Position numbers and translations under genes: made by a program. Shown here piece after piece: positions 23,146 through 34,879 of a stretch of DNA of 64,000 nt (positions within the stretch are counted from its first letter, which is position 1; each line of letters opens with the position of its first letter). The notes under the pieces are model-generated. The model was not told where the DNA came from. It worked only from the letters and a program-made list of their open reading frames with translations, and did no database searches. Source of the stretch: Filosporella fistucella (lineage: Eukaryota; Ascomycota; Leotiomycetes; Helotiales). The DNA is taken from positions 3,410,001 to 3,474,000 of the forward strand of contig JAQJZZ010000010.1 of assembly GCA_030077755.1 (NCBI GenBank), read 5' to 3'.

Positions 23146-26100
23146 TTTGTATCGTGGATGGTGCAATATTATTGCAACTGAATGACTCAAGGCAACTCTT
23201 TTTGGCGGCGCCGGAATCGGTGAACGGGTAGGTAGCCGAGTAAGGTAGTCAGGGCGTTCAGTGGAAGAGACGTTTTGGGAAGTGTTGATTGAAGTGGTGA
23301 TTGTTGGTAGATGTTGATTAATCTTGCTGGTGAAGATTGATTGTTGTATTGTATTGTATTGAGTCTGTTGTGTATTGAAGATGAAGTGGTGAAAAGAATC
23401 TGACTTGAGCTGGATGTTCGGTGGATTATGTATCCAGCTGATTTCTCTCGTACAGTTCTTTCTACACCGTGCCCCGAACAACAAGGCTCATCGTAAAACC
23501 CGACACCTCCGTCTGTTAACTTCGCGTGGATCCTAGCAAAGTAATCCCTGTTGCGAGTCATCATTGCCCTACGCACGACCCGCAACCAAGACCCTTTTTC
23601 CTTCCGCGCATTTCTCGCTTTCTCAGCAACCAGCGAGCCACAACGACATGCAAGAGTCGGAAAGATACAGAGCCCGAGAGTCCAGCTAAACTGTATTAGG
23701 CAATTCAAAGAGCCGGTTGCTTCTTGACCAAAGTCTCCTTCCACTCGATTGTCTCCGAATCCGATATGTCCATTGCGGTGTATGAGGTGGTGCCTGACTG
23801 ACGGACTGACTGACTGTCACTGCCTGTGACTCTCTCATTACTCTTCCCCACACCATCACCACCAGTCCCAAACCAAGCAATAGCCTACTCAGGCAACTGT
23901 GTCGTTGACCTCACCACCTACTCGCATTTCCGTACTCTGCTCGTTCCTCCGCCGAGCGGCTTGCGGACTTTACAGTTACTCCTTACTCACCCTCACTCAT
24001 TCTCCTTCTGCCGCCATCCCCTTTTCGTAATACGATTGCATACGACATAAACTCAACTCGGCCTTTACGCTCTCTTCTCGCACTTTAGATGACAAACCCC
24101 TACAGTCGAGACGAGACCATGATCTGCTTCATCACCCTCGCTCATAACGACATACTGTACCTACTCTGCGACCGTGACAAAGCAGGAAATGACACCATCA
24201 TATCAGATTAACAACACTGTTTCTCATTCATTCCATCTAATCTCACCAAGACCAATGATTCATCTCAGACAACCTTAATTTCTCATCGCCTACTGCACGA
24301 ACTTTCTTTGTTAGACCGGCCGACGCACTCTGATACTCGCGCTCTCACGACTTGATTACCTAGGTGGGTACTATTTGGGATCACGCACTCGTGGTTGTAA
24401 CAGATGCGACGATCAAGGCTTCCAAATTGATAATCACCACTATTTCATCTCATCTTCTCCACAATCACCTGTATCGGCGCAATCAATCGTGGAAACAAAG
24501 TGCACACAGCCTCCACCTCCACGAAACCACGGATTGTCCGTAATTGCGGTAAGGGCATCGTACGCCTGTACTATAGGGAGGGTACGCCCTACACGCGACC
24601 ATCAGTGTTGAGCCTGGAGATTTGTATGCAGTATGCGACGACACGCGAGTGTTGACGAATTGCGCAGCGCCCAGCGCACAAATAATTTGGCAGCCTACAT
24701 TCCGAGAATACCAGATGCAAAATACGATACCACCACTCAACGGTCGTCCTGAGAGTGTTTGTAAGGACTGGCGAGACTGGTTCGCTCACCAGCCATCCGC
24801 AGTGCGCACGCAAAGAGTAAGCAGTAATCTGTAACGTATCAAAACAGATCAGGCAGCAACTCCATCCCGCCCTTCTGCACCTCCACGCAATGAGAGTTCG
24901 TGGCTCGTTGCAATCAAGCAGCGGTCGGTTCTGCTGAATGGGTTGAAGGGGCTTGATTGTCCCGGATTGAGCTGTAGATGCGAAGTTAGGCTAGATAGAC
25001 AATTGGTTTTTACTGCCTTTCACAACGGGATAGAGGTTCATACGCGGATGAATCGATGAATTGGAATTGAGAGAACTCTGCAAATAAACACGTTTGGTGT
25101 TCCCGCTGTAGAGTCATCCGCTTGCATCTCATCAATTCCAATCTGCAGCAGCAGCATGGAGCGTATTGCACAGCACAGCAAAATCTCAACATTTAAGCAT
25201 GCTCAATCAGTTAATCAATCAATCCGTGGAGAATCCGAGGCTTCGATGCGAGATGCACAGTCTGCATCCCCCACTTCGTGGCTTCTTCAATTCCTTCTCG
25301 AAGGTTGCCCAGTTTGGATGGCTCCGGTCCGCCAGAACCGGTTCAATCTTAATCTTTATTCCTATCTTTTCCGCAAGGCTTGAGCAACAGTTCCCGTGAA
25401 CAACATGAAATGCCTCTCCACAGATTCCAGAAAATAACTCGAAGCTTAAACAGGTCACAGGCCAGATGTTCCCGTGCGAACCGCAGCATTGTTATCCGAA
25501 CATCCTGAATTCTCGGAAAGAATCGTGAAGCTCATGCTCATCGTTATGTTCACATACCTTCGATGACAAGGCTGCGAACGTATGGTAAAGTCTAAATTCC
25601 GAGCACCGAAGACTACGCATCCATAATTCTATGCGGCTGGATATCTTTCTGGGCAGAGTTGGTAATCTTTGTCGTAACTTCTCGCATCTGTCATCCATCT
25701 CATACGGCCGAGCCTATCCTGAAGCACACCGGACTTTTCGCACAGCCAGCAGATCAGTAATACGGTGATTACCAAAACCCGGAACCTTAAAATCTACCTT
25801 AAATGCGAATCGTTTCCTATTGGTGCGTATCCGAATGCGGGCTCGGGTTCGTGGTTTTGGGATTGCTGCACAATGACTCCATGAACCCGAGGCCGTTCGT
25901 CCATCAGCGGCGGACTTAAGCTGCGGTGTTTTCGTTGGAAGCGGATGCGATGCTGACTGTGCTGCTGGCGACAAGAAGAGGGCTGAATAATATTATGTAT
26001 GGTCCCTCCTAATCATTTAAAACCAGCGCATCTCCGCTATGAGCTCCGTATGGTAATGGCTCAATCTGGGCAATGAGCATGGTAGGCGTCGGATATAGGG

Positions 26101-28740
26101 CGCAAGCCATTTGGAATATCATCTTCAACTGAGCTGGCTCTGACGTGAGGTTAATCTTGTCGCTCAATGCGGTTCTCATTCGCGCTTGCTATCATCCTCT
26201 GAGTAGATAATAATCCTCACATCACTTGCTTGGTCCAATCTCGCTGATCTTCAATAGGTTTGTTCGGTATTTCCAGAATGGGTATACAGAGACTAGATGC
26301 TGATCGTGTTGACATAAGAATGTTGTGAGATTTGGGGCTGGATAGCCCTCTGGAATAAGCTGGTCCGTCCCAATGCTACGGACGGCCGCCAAAGCCACAT
26401 CATTTTTTTATGTCAATAAGCGCTGCTCTTTTACCTGGAATATGCTGTACGGATTCATTTCTCCTTTCTCGTAGTAAGGAATATTATTTCGAGGTAGCGG
26501 ATTTGGGCGAAGATGTTTCAAAATTGGCTTGCTGAATTGTTCCAGGTTTGGGAGAGTTTGGTCTGATGAAGTACAGTGATACACGAAATCTCGGCAAAAC
26601 TCTTTTGTTCGGCAACCTAATTGGGAGATCCGAATTGGGCAACAACGATTGAGAATGCGACATTAGTTTCACTACTAAATGTTTTTAAGCAAGACACTGT
26701 ACTAACTTCATACCAGTCATCTTAGATGAAAATAGTCTCGGATCGATAGATCACGTGTCCGTGGTTCAGGGGAGAAACAATTGTCTCCGCCGCAGCAAAT
26801 CTCCCTGTTGTTTCAAGGGCTTGAAACTCAACAGATTTAGGGTTCAGCATGAACTCATTTCCTTCAGCTAAGAGATCCACTATAGAGCACTATCCACAAC
26901 AAAATATTCTCCGGCCTCCTTTCTTCTTTCGGCCCCTTTTATCGATCGATGATATGCACCCCGCATTCTAGAAATAGGTGAAACGGGTGGATGAACCCAC
27001 TGTGGACGAGTGCGCGATGGAAATAGATACGAGGTACGGATTGAGGACGATTATGCGGGCAAAGAACAGGATCTTGAAAGGAGAAGAATTGGGGGAGGAT
27101 CTAGATGGAAAAGAGGCCGATGTCCACTTCAGCTGAGAGGATTCGATACCGAACGTCCATTGATGCCGTGGAAGCGTAGGAAAAGTCTGGATGAACTCTC
27201 CGGAGGGTTTCTCTGGGAAATGTGAGTGTAAGAAGGACTGTGTTCAGATGAAAAGGTGGTTGTGCATCCTAGTGGGATGGTTATTGCTATTGAGTACGGA
27301 CAAAAGGCTGTAGAAGACGTGTGCAGGATGCTCGAAAACTCGAGTGAGTAAGGCAAGAATAGGGAAAGTTGCCCATCATCTGCTAATTCAACTCTTCGAG
27401 TATTCGCGGGAGATACTGTCATATGGTTTAATCCTAATATGGCCCTAAACGCATTTTTGAATTTTCGAGCTTGGACGAAAAGCTATATGGGGTTGGAATA
27501 AACCCTCGAGCGAGGGAAGAAGCTGAAGATGGTGGAAATTGCTCCTCGAGCGAGTGAATAATAAATGGAGAAGATTGTCTAATTTGTACTCGAGTGAGTA
27601 TATCGAGAAGAAAGTAGGATTTTCATTCACTCGCTCGAGTAATTAAGGGACAATTAAGCAAAGGATAGAGGATTTGTGGTTGTCCAAGTGGGATCTGCAG
27701 AAATAGATCATTCCAGACAGTATGGAAAGTTCCGTACAATCAGAGGCTCACGGCCTTAGGTCAAATCATACACTATCACAGGATGACAAAACCCACTTCC
27801 CCAGCGTTATCAGCCCAACACATCGGAGGCGTTGGTCAAACCAGGAAACATGCGTCACGCCATTGTTGACAAAAGAGATATGGGCGCACGTGAATATCTC
27901 TCGCGCTGGCCAAGCTATACATCGGTGCCGGCTTGGCAGATGGAGATGCTATCACTCGGGATATCTACTACGAGCTCGATCCCACACCTTGTGCGTACGG
28001 AGGACTGTCACCGTATAGCAATACGATGGATGACGAAAAGCTATGCCAAGCATCATAATGCGCTCGCCCAATATGCCAGTTTTCGGAAGCATCCGGGGGA
28101 ACAGATATCCATAAGTGAGTCAAGTTAGGGGTAAAATATTTTTTCCTAATATTACACCCTTTCAAAGCTACCGATTGCGGTCGAGCAGTTATACCCACCT
28201 TTTGGATGATTATTGAGATTTTTAGTACCATCATGAACTTCAAGATCCAGCTGTCAGCCTTGTCCTATTGGAGAGGGAGTTATTGACATCGTGCGCACTC
28301 AGCAAGATGGAGAACAGGTAATCTTTCTTAAAGCTATGGGTATACCTTGTGTATCTATATTTACCTCAATAATGAAACGATAAGACTTTGCCTACTCTCT
28401 CCTTTGACCTCTGTTTACATACATATCTGGTAGTGCCATTCCGATCCCTAGTGATGAGATGTGCAATACAAACTCATGTTACACACCACTTTAGGACTAG
28501 AAGAAGGGAGGAGGGACGATGAGGCACGACTCTCTGCTTGCTTCCTTCCCTCTACGTGGATCTCCCATCGACTACTTATCTGAAAGGTTGACTTTTTTTT
28601 GTTATTCCTCATTGTTCCCGCCCATAGCAGATACCTAATTCTCTCACCGAAATAGCTCGCATTCTGTCTCTTAAAACCAATGCTCAACTGTCCACCTCAT
28701 TTTTTAGGGCAGAATATTTATCTTTACCTCCATGGTTCTA
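23146..28740. other. 5.6-kb gene-free stretch
   Basis: No gene with a recognisable domain, splice structure or long frame on either strand. 23150-24400 is C/T-rich and may be leader and promoter of the acidic protein. 24400-27400 has only frames under about 100 codons. A degenerate minisatellite lies at 27465-27640. A 98-codon frame at 27832-28128 has no family resemblance. The stretch may hold decayed mobile DNA, but no terminal repeats or coding relics were identified. Confidence 0.4.
27465..27640. repeat. Degenerate ~40-bp minisatellite with CTCGAGYGAG core
   Basis: The decamer CTCGAG-C/T-GAG occurs at about 27505, 27545 and 27589, and inverted at 27629-27639, with spacings of about 40, 44 and 40 bp; an earlier weaker unit starts near 27464 and an isolated copy lies at 27339-27348. 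The spacers share GAGAAGA-like purine runs but have diverged. Confidence 0.6.
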
Positions 28741-28741
28741 A

Positions 28742-30793
28742 GGCTGCCTCATAAGCCGCGAACATATTTGTCATCCCTCATCTCTTGAGTTAGTTGAGGT
28801 GGGAAACGCAACGCTTCGTTGTTATCCCCGCCACATTCAAAATGGCAACCGATATCAGGTTCCTGTGGCCAGATATCATAAAAGGAATTTCAACGACTTC
28901 TTAGAAGATGACACCTCGGCGATACTTGTTCAAGCTTCAAAGGGGAACCATAATTCGACACCAGCAATCGATGAAGATGAAATTATATGCAACAACTATG
29001 GTAATCTTAATTTCGATAAGTTATTTCGACGACGGTCCAAATTTCAGGTTGGGGAGCTAGTTATGAAGCTTGCTGGATCATTGTTCGAGCTGGAGAGATC
29101 CACATGCAGATTATTCTAACTATTTGCGTGTGTTGCTCCAAGAGAGAATGGATCCCACGGCAATGGATCGCTGTATCTTAGAGCATTCTCGGCAACAAAC
29201 CTCTGCATCAGAACAGAGCCCTCCAGGTTTCCTAGCCCTGGTGCAACAGCACTTGGGGTTGTCAATGTGAGTGATGAGGATTGCCATTCTGGCGAGAACG
29301 ATGCTGCTTCTAGGATTAGTGGTTCCTTGAAAGAGACTGTCTGCTTGTTCCCTACACAAATGGGGACTCAATCAGCGGGAATAGGTATCTGGCTAATACA
29401 CGCTGGACATTTCAGCGTGGATTTCATCAGAGATTGTATGACCTAGTGCGAGCAAAACCATAGGGCAGGTTGCAGTCACGATACGACAGGTTCAAATCTC
29501 TCGCCATACTTCAATGTTATTGATTGCAAGACACAAACCATTGTAAAAGCTCCGCTGGGTTGTGATTATGTTGCGCTTTCATACGTCTGGGGCTCAGCCC
29601 AGTTGACCAAGAAATCCCCGGGCAAATCTTCCCGTAATTCACTCTTTTCTGAATGTCCCAAAGTGATAACAGATAGTGTGGAGGTTGTCTTATCACTTGG
29701 GTTACAATATCTCTGGGTCGACAGATTGTGTATTGATCAACTGGATCACCGAGAGAAAGATGTTCAGATCGGCCAGATGGACGTGATCTACGCAAGAGCG
29801 AAACTCACCATCATTGATGCTACCTGTAATCCTGATGATGGCCTCCCAGGTATTGCGGGATCCCTACGAAAGCAGCAACTATGCATTACAATTCGTGAAC
29901 GTACCATAGCCTCGACATTGCCACACCCCCAAATCTTACTGGCAAGGTCAAAATGGGTCACACGAGGATGGACGTATCAGGAGGGAATTCTATCTGTATG
30001 TGGCCATTTCACCCTGTTTCATCAAAAAAGAAGCCTGGTGGATTTCAGCAATGAGAGAGGGGACTCCTGTTGATTTTCCACAGAAGCGACGATTGATTTC
30101 ACCGACGACCAAGTACTTTCTGAGTGCGATGGTATGCATAGTATTGAAACCCTCAGTCCACCGTTGGATAGCATGCATCTTGAGAAAGAGAAAAGGTTCC
30201 GACGACACATACCTGAAGGGCCCCTCCGCATCAAATCTCCTGGAAGTGATCCATTAATAATCATGGAGTACATCTTTGAATTCTCCAAACGCTCCCTCGC
30301 TTTTCCAGAAGATAGAATCAACGCTATGAAGGGCATCCTTCATGCTTTTGAGCTGGCCCCTGCGCCACTCTACCATGCCACGGGGATTCCTATCTTGCCA
30401 TCGAATCCAAAAACTGCCGATTATCCTAAAGTTGTCGAGCAGGCTTTGTTAACCTGCCTCTCATGGTTTCTCTACGAACCTAGCACGGTCAGAATTTTAG
30501 AATTCACTTCTTGGTCATGGGCAAGTCGGCTTGGGAGCATAAGTTTAGAGTTAATGATTGAATCGGAATATTGGGGTTGCCGCGTCGGCACCAAAATACG
30601 TCTTCAAGGAGAGAATAACACGCTAGTCAAGGTACCAGACTCCTTAGAGGAGCTGGACAAAACAAACACACACGATCTTCTCTCTAGCATAAAATCCATT
30701 GAGCTTGAACGAATCGCGGTTTCACTTCCTGTAACTCGTTGGTTACAAGTGAAAGAGGATATCCAGTGGGATAGGGCAATCCAAAAAAAATAA
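28742..30793 (+). pseudogene. Decayed HET-domain (heterokaryon incompatibility) gene
   Basis: HET proteins trigger programmed cell death on contact with an incompatible partner; this copy looks dead. One reading frame carries the homology throughout. The HET core is clear: YVALSYVWG, LGLQYLWVDRLCIDQ, MDVIYARAKLTIIDA, RGWTYQEGILS, then after an intron (29996-30083) KRRLI-FTDDQVLSEC. Three breaks are visible: TAA at 29117-29119, TAG at 29444-29446 where the family has Trp before a CEQNHRAGC motif, and a one-base loss near 30095-30099 between KRRLI and FTDDQV. Downstream, frame 30134-30793 ends normally (TSWSWASR is a family feature). Both stops can come from C:G to T:A changes. Limits at the 5' end are uncertain; the first about 110 codons are not recognised. 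Confidence 0.8.
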
Positions 30794-32576
30794 CAATGAG
30801 GGAAAAGTTTTCACCGCAGTCATACTCAATAATACTAAACACCCCGAATTCATGTTTTGTTACCCTTGGCAAGATGTAGTGGTATTAATAGTTGAAAATT
30901 GTGGTGGTCACTTTGGACGTGTAGGCATCTGTAAGACGACATTGGAGAAGTTACAAGCTTTTGAAAGTGAAAAGCGTTGGATTAAGTTAGGTTAATTGAG
31001 ATGATGCAAGAGTTTATTTTTCTGCCTATCCTAGTTTCCTTACCCAACTCTCTATTATATTTATTGCTTCTTCGTCATTGACCAATTTGTGTGTTAGAGC
31101 ATAATATACGCTATGTAGAGTCTAATAGCTAAACCCCTTCTAAAATAAATACAAATCAAAAGTTCTCTCAATACTATCCTATACTATAAAGAGGGCAAAG
31201 ATACGATGACTTCTCTTATAACTCTACACACATCTTTACTCCGCTTGCTCACTATCTTGAATTTCAAAAATACAATATCACTTCTTTGAGATGTCAACGT
31301 ACAAGTTCCTAGTTTTAGCCGTATCCTAAATATTCTGCTATTACCTTACATATTAGTCTATTGAAGTAAAGAGTACTAGTAGAAACAAATTACCAGAAGT
31401 ATTAGGCGTAAACAGACTAGAGAAGATGGGAGTATTCGTGAGGATCTAGTATCGAAAGAGGGAAATATGCGTCTGGGGAGCAGCAGAGAGATGACAATTG
31501 GGAGGATAAGTAGACGGGCATCGACTACCAAAGGAAGGATCAAGGGAGCCCCTGGATCTATTACAAGGGAAGATGCAAGGGGGAAAGGATCGCAGAGTTC
31601 GAAGAAGGGAAAAAAAGATGGTTCAAGTCTATCCCATAGAAGGCAGGGAGTAGTGAAGTTCTTGCATAAGTTCCTATTACAACAATATGTCCATGTAGAA
31701 TGTATTATCGGTATAATAGATATGCTAGATGAGGTGATTGAACAGATAAGGGAGTTTAATTTTGGCCTAGAGACAAGATCTCAGAGGATGAGATACGCGA
31801 CTGGGCGCCACTATTTCGTCCATATATCGCATAGGTGCCGGAAACTCCTCGTAGTACTCGAGGAGTCGGAGGAAATTCGTCGCCAAGAAGTTCCACATAT
31901 TCCCTTCTAGCCGATGGGTACAATTAGTAATATCGACGCTGCATACCGGATTGCGCAGGACATCAGTGATAGGTATCACGCCAGCATTTCCGGCGCCAAG
32001 TCAAAAAAATACGAAATGCCACAGGACGAGGCGAATACTATACTGTCTAACCTCCCATGTCGTGGCTACAACTCTGCTGTTCCATCATTGGAACTTCTGT
32101 AGCTACCAAGGTATTGAGACACGCAGGCGTAGGCTGAAATGCTGATATGTTACTTGATTGACTAACTAAAATACTGTACAGAGAAAGAGATAGGCTCTCA
32201 GCCTACAGCCTAGGTGGCTCCTTCGTAACAAACTTGGTGTGGGAACTTTGATGGACCACATTCACCAGATTCATTTAGAAAAACTTTATATTTTAAAGTT
32301 CCGATGAATTATCAAACTTGGAAAGTTTGAAACATCTACGTTCAAGTTGCAAGTATGGGCGCAGAGGGGATGATCTATTGTCACGATCATATTGCAAATT
32401 GCTATCATAACTTTTCATTTCCATCTCTCTATTCTCTTAACTAAGATAAGGACCGTCTAGAACTCGCTCTCATAACCAATCATAAGCATAAAACCAACAG
32501 ACATTACGTAGGCCTTTCCCCTCCTCCATCGCACCTCAATATCCCATCCCCTCATAACACTTCACGTGATCATCAC
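30794..32576. other. AT-rich accessory region
   Basis: 1.8 kb of AT-rich sequence between the dead HET gene and the repeat precursor. Only one frame above 100 codons (31467-31910) exists. Short inverted repeats such as CAAACTT-GGA-AAGTTTG lie near 32314-32330. Decayed mobile DNA is likely but not shown. Confidence 0.4.
31467..31910 (+). CDS. Doubtful 147-residue frame
   Basis: An ATG-started frame with a very basic N-terminal half (RISRRASTTKGRIKG, KKGKKDG) and a second half that could be helical (VECIIGIIDMLDEVIEQI). It resembles nothing I know, lies in AT-rich sequence with no neighbours of similar composition, and may be chance or a relic. Confidence 0.2.
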   Translation: MRLGSSREMTIGRISRRASTTKGRIKGAPGSITREDARGKGSQSSKKGKKDGSSLSHRRQGVVKFLHKFLLQQYVHVECIIGIIDMLDEVIEQIREFNFGLETRSQRMRYATGRHYFVHISHRCRKLLVVLEESEEIRRQEVPHIPF

Positions 32577-33312
32577 CTAAGCAGCATCCTCGACCTCTCC
32601 CTCCCTCTTATACGATCCATACGAAGCATAAGATCCGTATCCCTTTGGTGTTGGGGTGGGAGTTGGTGTAGTGGTTGTTGGTGCTGGGTAGTTGTTATAT
32701 TGACCGTAGTCTATTTGATGTTAAAATAAGACAGCAGCGGTTGAGAGGGGGGCACATACTACCATAATCACCATACTTGCCATAATCTACGGGAGCGGCT
32801 TCTGGAGCTGGCTCTGGCTCTGGCTCGGCTTCACGCTTGTATGAGCCGTAGGAACCATAGGAGCCATAGGAGCCATATCCCGGGGTCGGGGTGGGAGTTG
32901 GCTTGGTGCTCGTGGTTGGAACTGGGTAGTTGTTGTATTTGCCGTAGTCTTTCAGTGTTAGCAATTTCGAGAATGAAGGGGCGAAAGAACCTACTGCCGT
33001 AGTCACCATACTTTCCGTAGTCTACAGGAGCAGCCTCTGGCGCTGGCTCAGGAGCTGCTTCTCTTTTGTATGAGCCGTAAGAACCATATGAGCCATATCC
33101 CGGTGTTGGGGTGGGAGATGGAGTAGAAGAGGTGGAGGTTGATACTCCTGGATAATTGTTGTATTGTCCGTAGTCTTGGAAAGAAATTAGAAGTGTGAGT
33201 TAAGTCAGTGATGGAGAGACATACTGCCATAGTCACCATAATTGCCATAGTCAGTTGGAACAGCAAGTACTGCAGAGGCAGCAGCCAGGAAAGCCAATTT
33301 TGAGAAGTGCAT
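32577..33312 (-). CDS. Secreted Kex2-type repeat precursor, candidate RiPP precursor
   Basis: 196 residues from four exons: 33225-33312, 32995-33174, 32760-32948, 32577-32710. A signal peptide (MHFSKLAFLAAASAVLA) leads into Tyr-Gly sequence (DYGNYGDYG). Exons 2-4 each carry one repeat: NYG-Q/K-YNNYP, a Thr/Pro linker (TPTPTPG), GYGSYGSYGSY, then Lys-Arg. The KR pairs are at 66-67, 127-128 and 187-188, 60-61 residues apart. Each KR is followed by Glu-Ala/Glu-Pro dipeptides, as trimmed by Ste13 in alpha-factor, or by EGEVEDAA at the end. All three introns cut after GG(C/T)-A (phase 1), so exons 2 (180 nt) and 3 (189 nt) are symmetric duplications. The divergent neighbour encodes a UstYa protein, the cyclising oxidase of dikaritin RiPPs. 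A cell-wall or adhesive peptide is the alternative. The product is unknown. Confidence 0.85.
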
Positions 33313-34879
33313 GGTGTTGGTAACCTGATGAGAGGTTGAGTCTTGGGAACAGAAGGAGATTTGCAGAGATGAGATTGTAGAATGAAAAGAGAGGTAGTTG
33401 TGATGATGGGAAAGCCAAATCCTTCGACGGAATGCCGACTTTATAACATCAAGTATGCTACGCAAAGTACCAACAGAATGACGACTGAAAGACTTTTACC
33501 CGAGGTTGAGGTATCAAGATACCATCTTGGCAAAAATTTCTATTCTTACAGCAACCAGAACCTTTCAATTCTGGGGCCCAAAGAAACCCACCAGCATAGT
33601 GCTCTTCTAAGTGTGTCAAGATCCGTATTGACACTTGCACACAAGCCATCCCTGGGTAACCCGCATTCAATAGCTATCCCAACTAGGAAGGATTAGGAAG
33701 ATGAGGCCAACGAGTGCATAGTCCGCACCTCATACGGCAAACATCACTCAAAGTCACCAAACTGCCGATACACAAGCTCAATTGACTATACTCTCATGCA
33801 GACCGTATCTGCAAGTCATGTTTGTTGACACCTGACACCAAAATGATGCGAATAGGGACAAGCTACAGAGAAAGAGGAAAGCAAACAGAGTATTCGATAT
33901 TGATTCGATCGGCAATGTAACGTTAGGCGGGGACAAGCACAGCCTTGCATATGGAGATACAGCTAGCTAGCTGGCAAAGAGACTCCGATCCAGATCATGT
34001 ACGAGATAACTTCGGCCGATTTGAAGAAGTACCTGTATCACCACAACAGCTGTTGTTGTATCACCGCATGTAGCAAGCCGAGCAGAAAAGAGACGACATT
34101 TACTCTTTTGCTACTCGTACCAGACACGTCAATACCCGACACATCCCTCATCCCTAACTCGGTCCGTCATCAAGCTTTGAGCGTACAATCGATTGGATAC
34201 CACGTACTCGAAACTCACCGCTATCCACTTTGTATCTCGTAAAGAAGAGAGGCCACGTCGGAAACAGCCAAGTGTGTTTTTTTCCTAGGAAGGGTAGCGA
34301 GGGTAGTGAAGTAGAACGGAGTTTGCTATTTTAAGAGCGAGAAGCCAGTGTGACATCAAGCGAGCTACAGTAGAAAGTCCCTTGCGGCTACGGAATTTGG
34401 ACTGTGGAGGGGTAGGTTTTTACGTGATGCGGGGTACATAAAAGTCATCACGCCGAGCCTCGTAAAATCTAAAATATTGTCTCGTATCGGTATGTCAATA
34501 TAAAGCGTGTTTACTAAGCCTTGCAAACGCCGTAAGACACGCCACACTTCGCTATTGGGTTGGGTAGTGTTTGCGTTCTAGTTCTGGATTGTTACTTTTG
34601 GTTCCAAATGTTTGGTTTCGTCCGATGCATGCCAACACGAGCACGGAGGAGCCCTTGCGTCATTTCAAGGATGGATTGCCATCATGTATGGGCTTCTTCC
34701 GAAGAGTGGATTGTGCAAAGAAGGCTGGGTAGTCGGTGCTTGTCTCTTAGAAGTTCTTTTTGAGCGTCTCCTCTTCTCTTCGTGTTCCACATAGGCGGAT
34801 CTCGTTTCAGTCTCTAGATATATCTCTACTTACTTGCCCGGCAAACAAAACCATCTGAAATTCTTTCCTGCATATCAAC
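33313..34879. other. Divergent promoter region of precursor and UstYa genes
   Basis: 1.57 kb between two start codons on opposite strands. No gene is supported. Small frames at 33997-34242 and 34560-34794 have no features of secreted peptides or enzymes. The region should contain shared control elements; I see no obvious cluster regulator site. Confidence 0.45.
33439..33446 (-). promoter_or_regulatory. TATA-like box of the repeat-precursor gene
   Basis: TTATAAAG on the minus strand, about 127 bp before the precursor ATG, followed by a C/T-rich stretch that would serve as the leader, a layout common for highly expressed secreted fungal proteins. Confidence 0.4.

Noticed and set aside
29460..29500. 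tRNA-like GTTCAAATC motif
   Set aside because: No A-box or acceptor stem can be built around it, and it lies within HET coding sequence.
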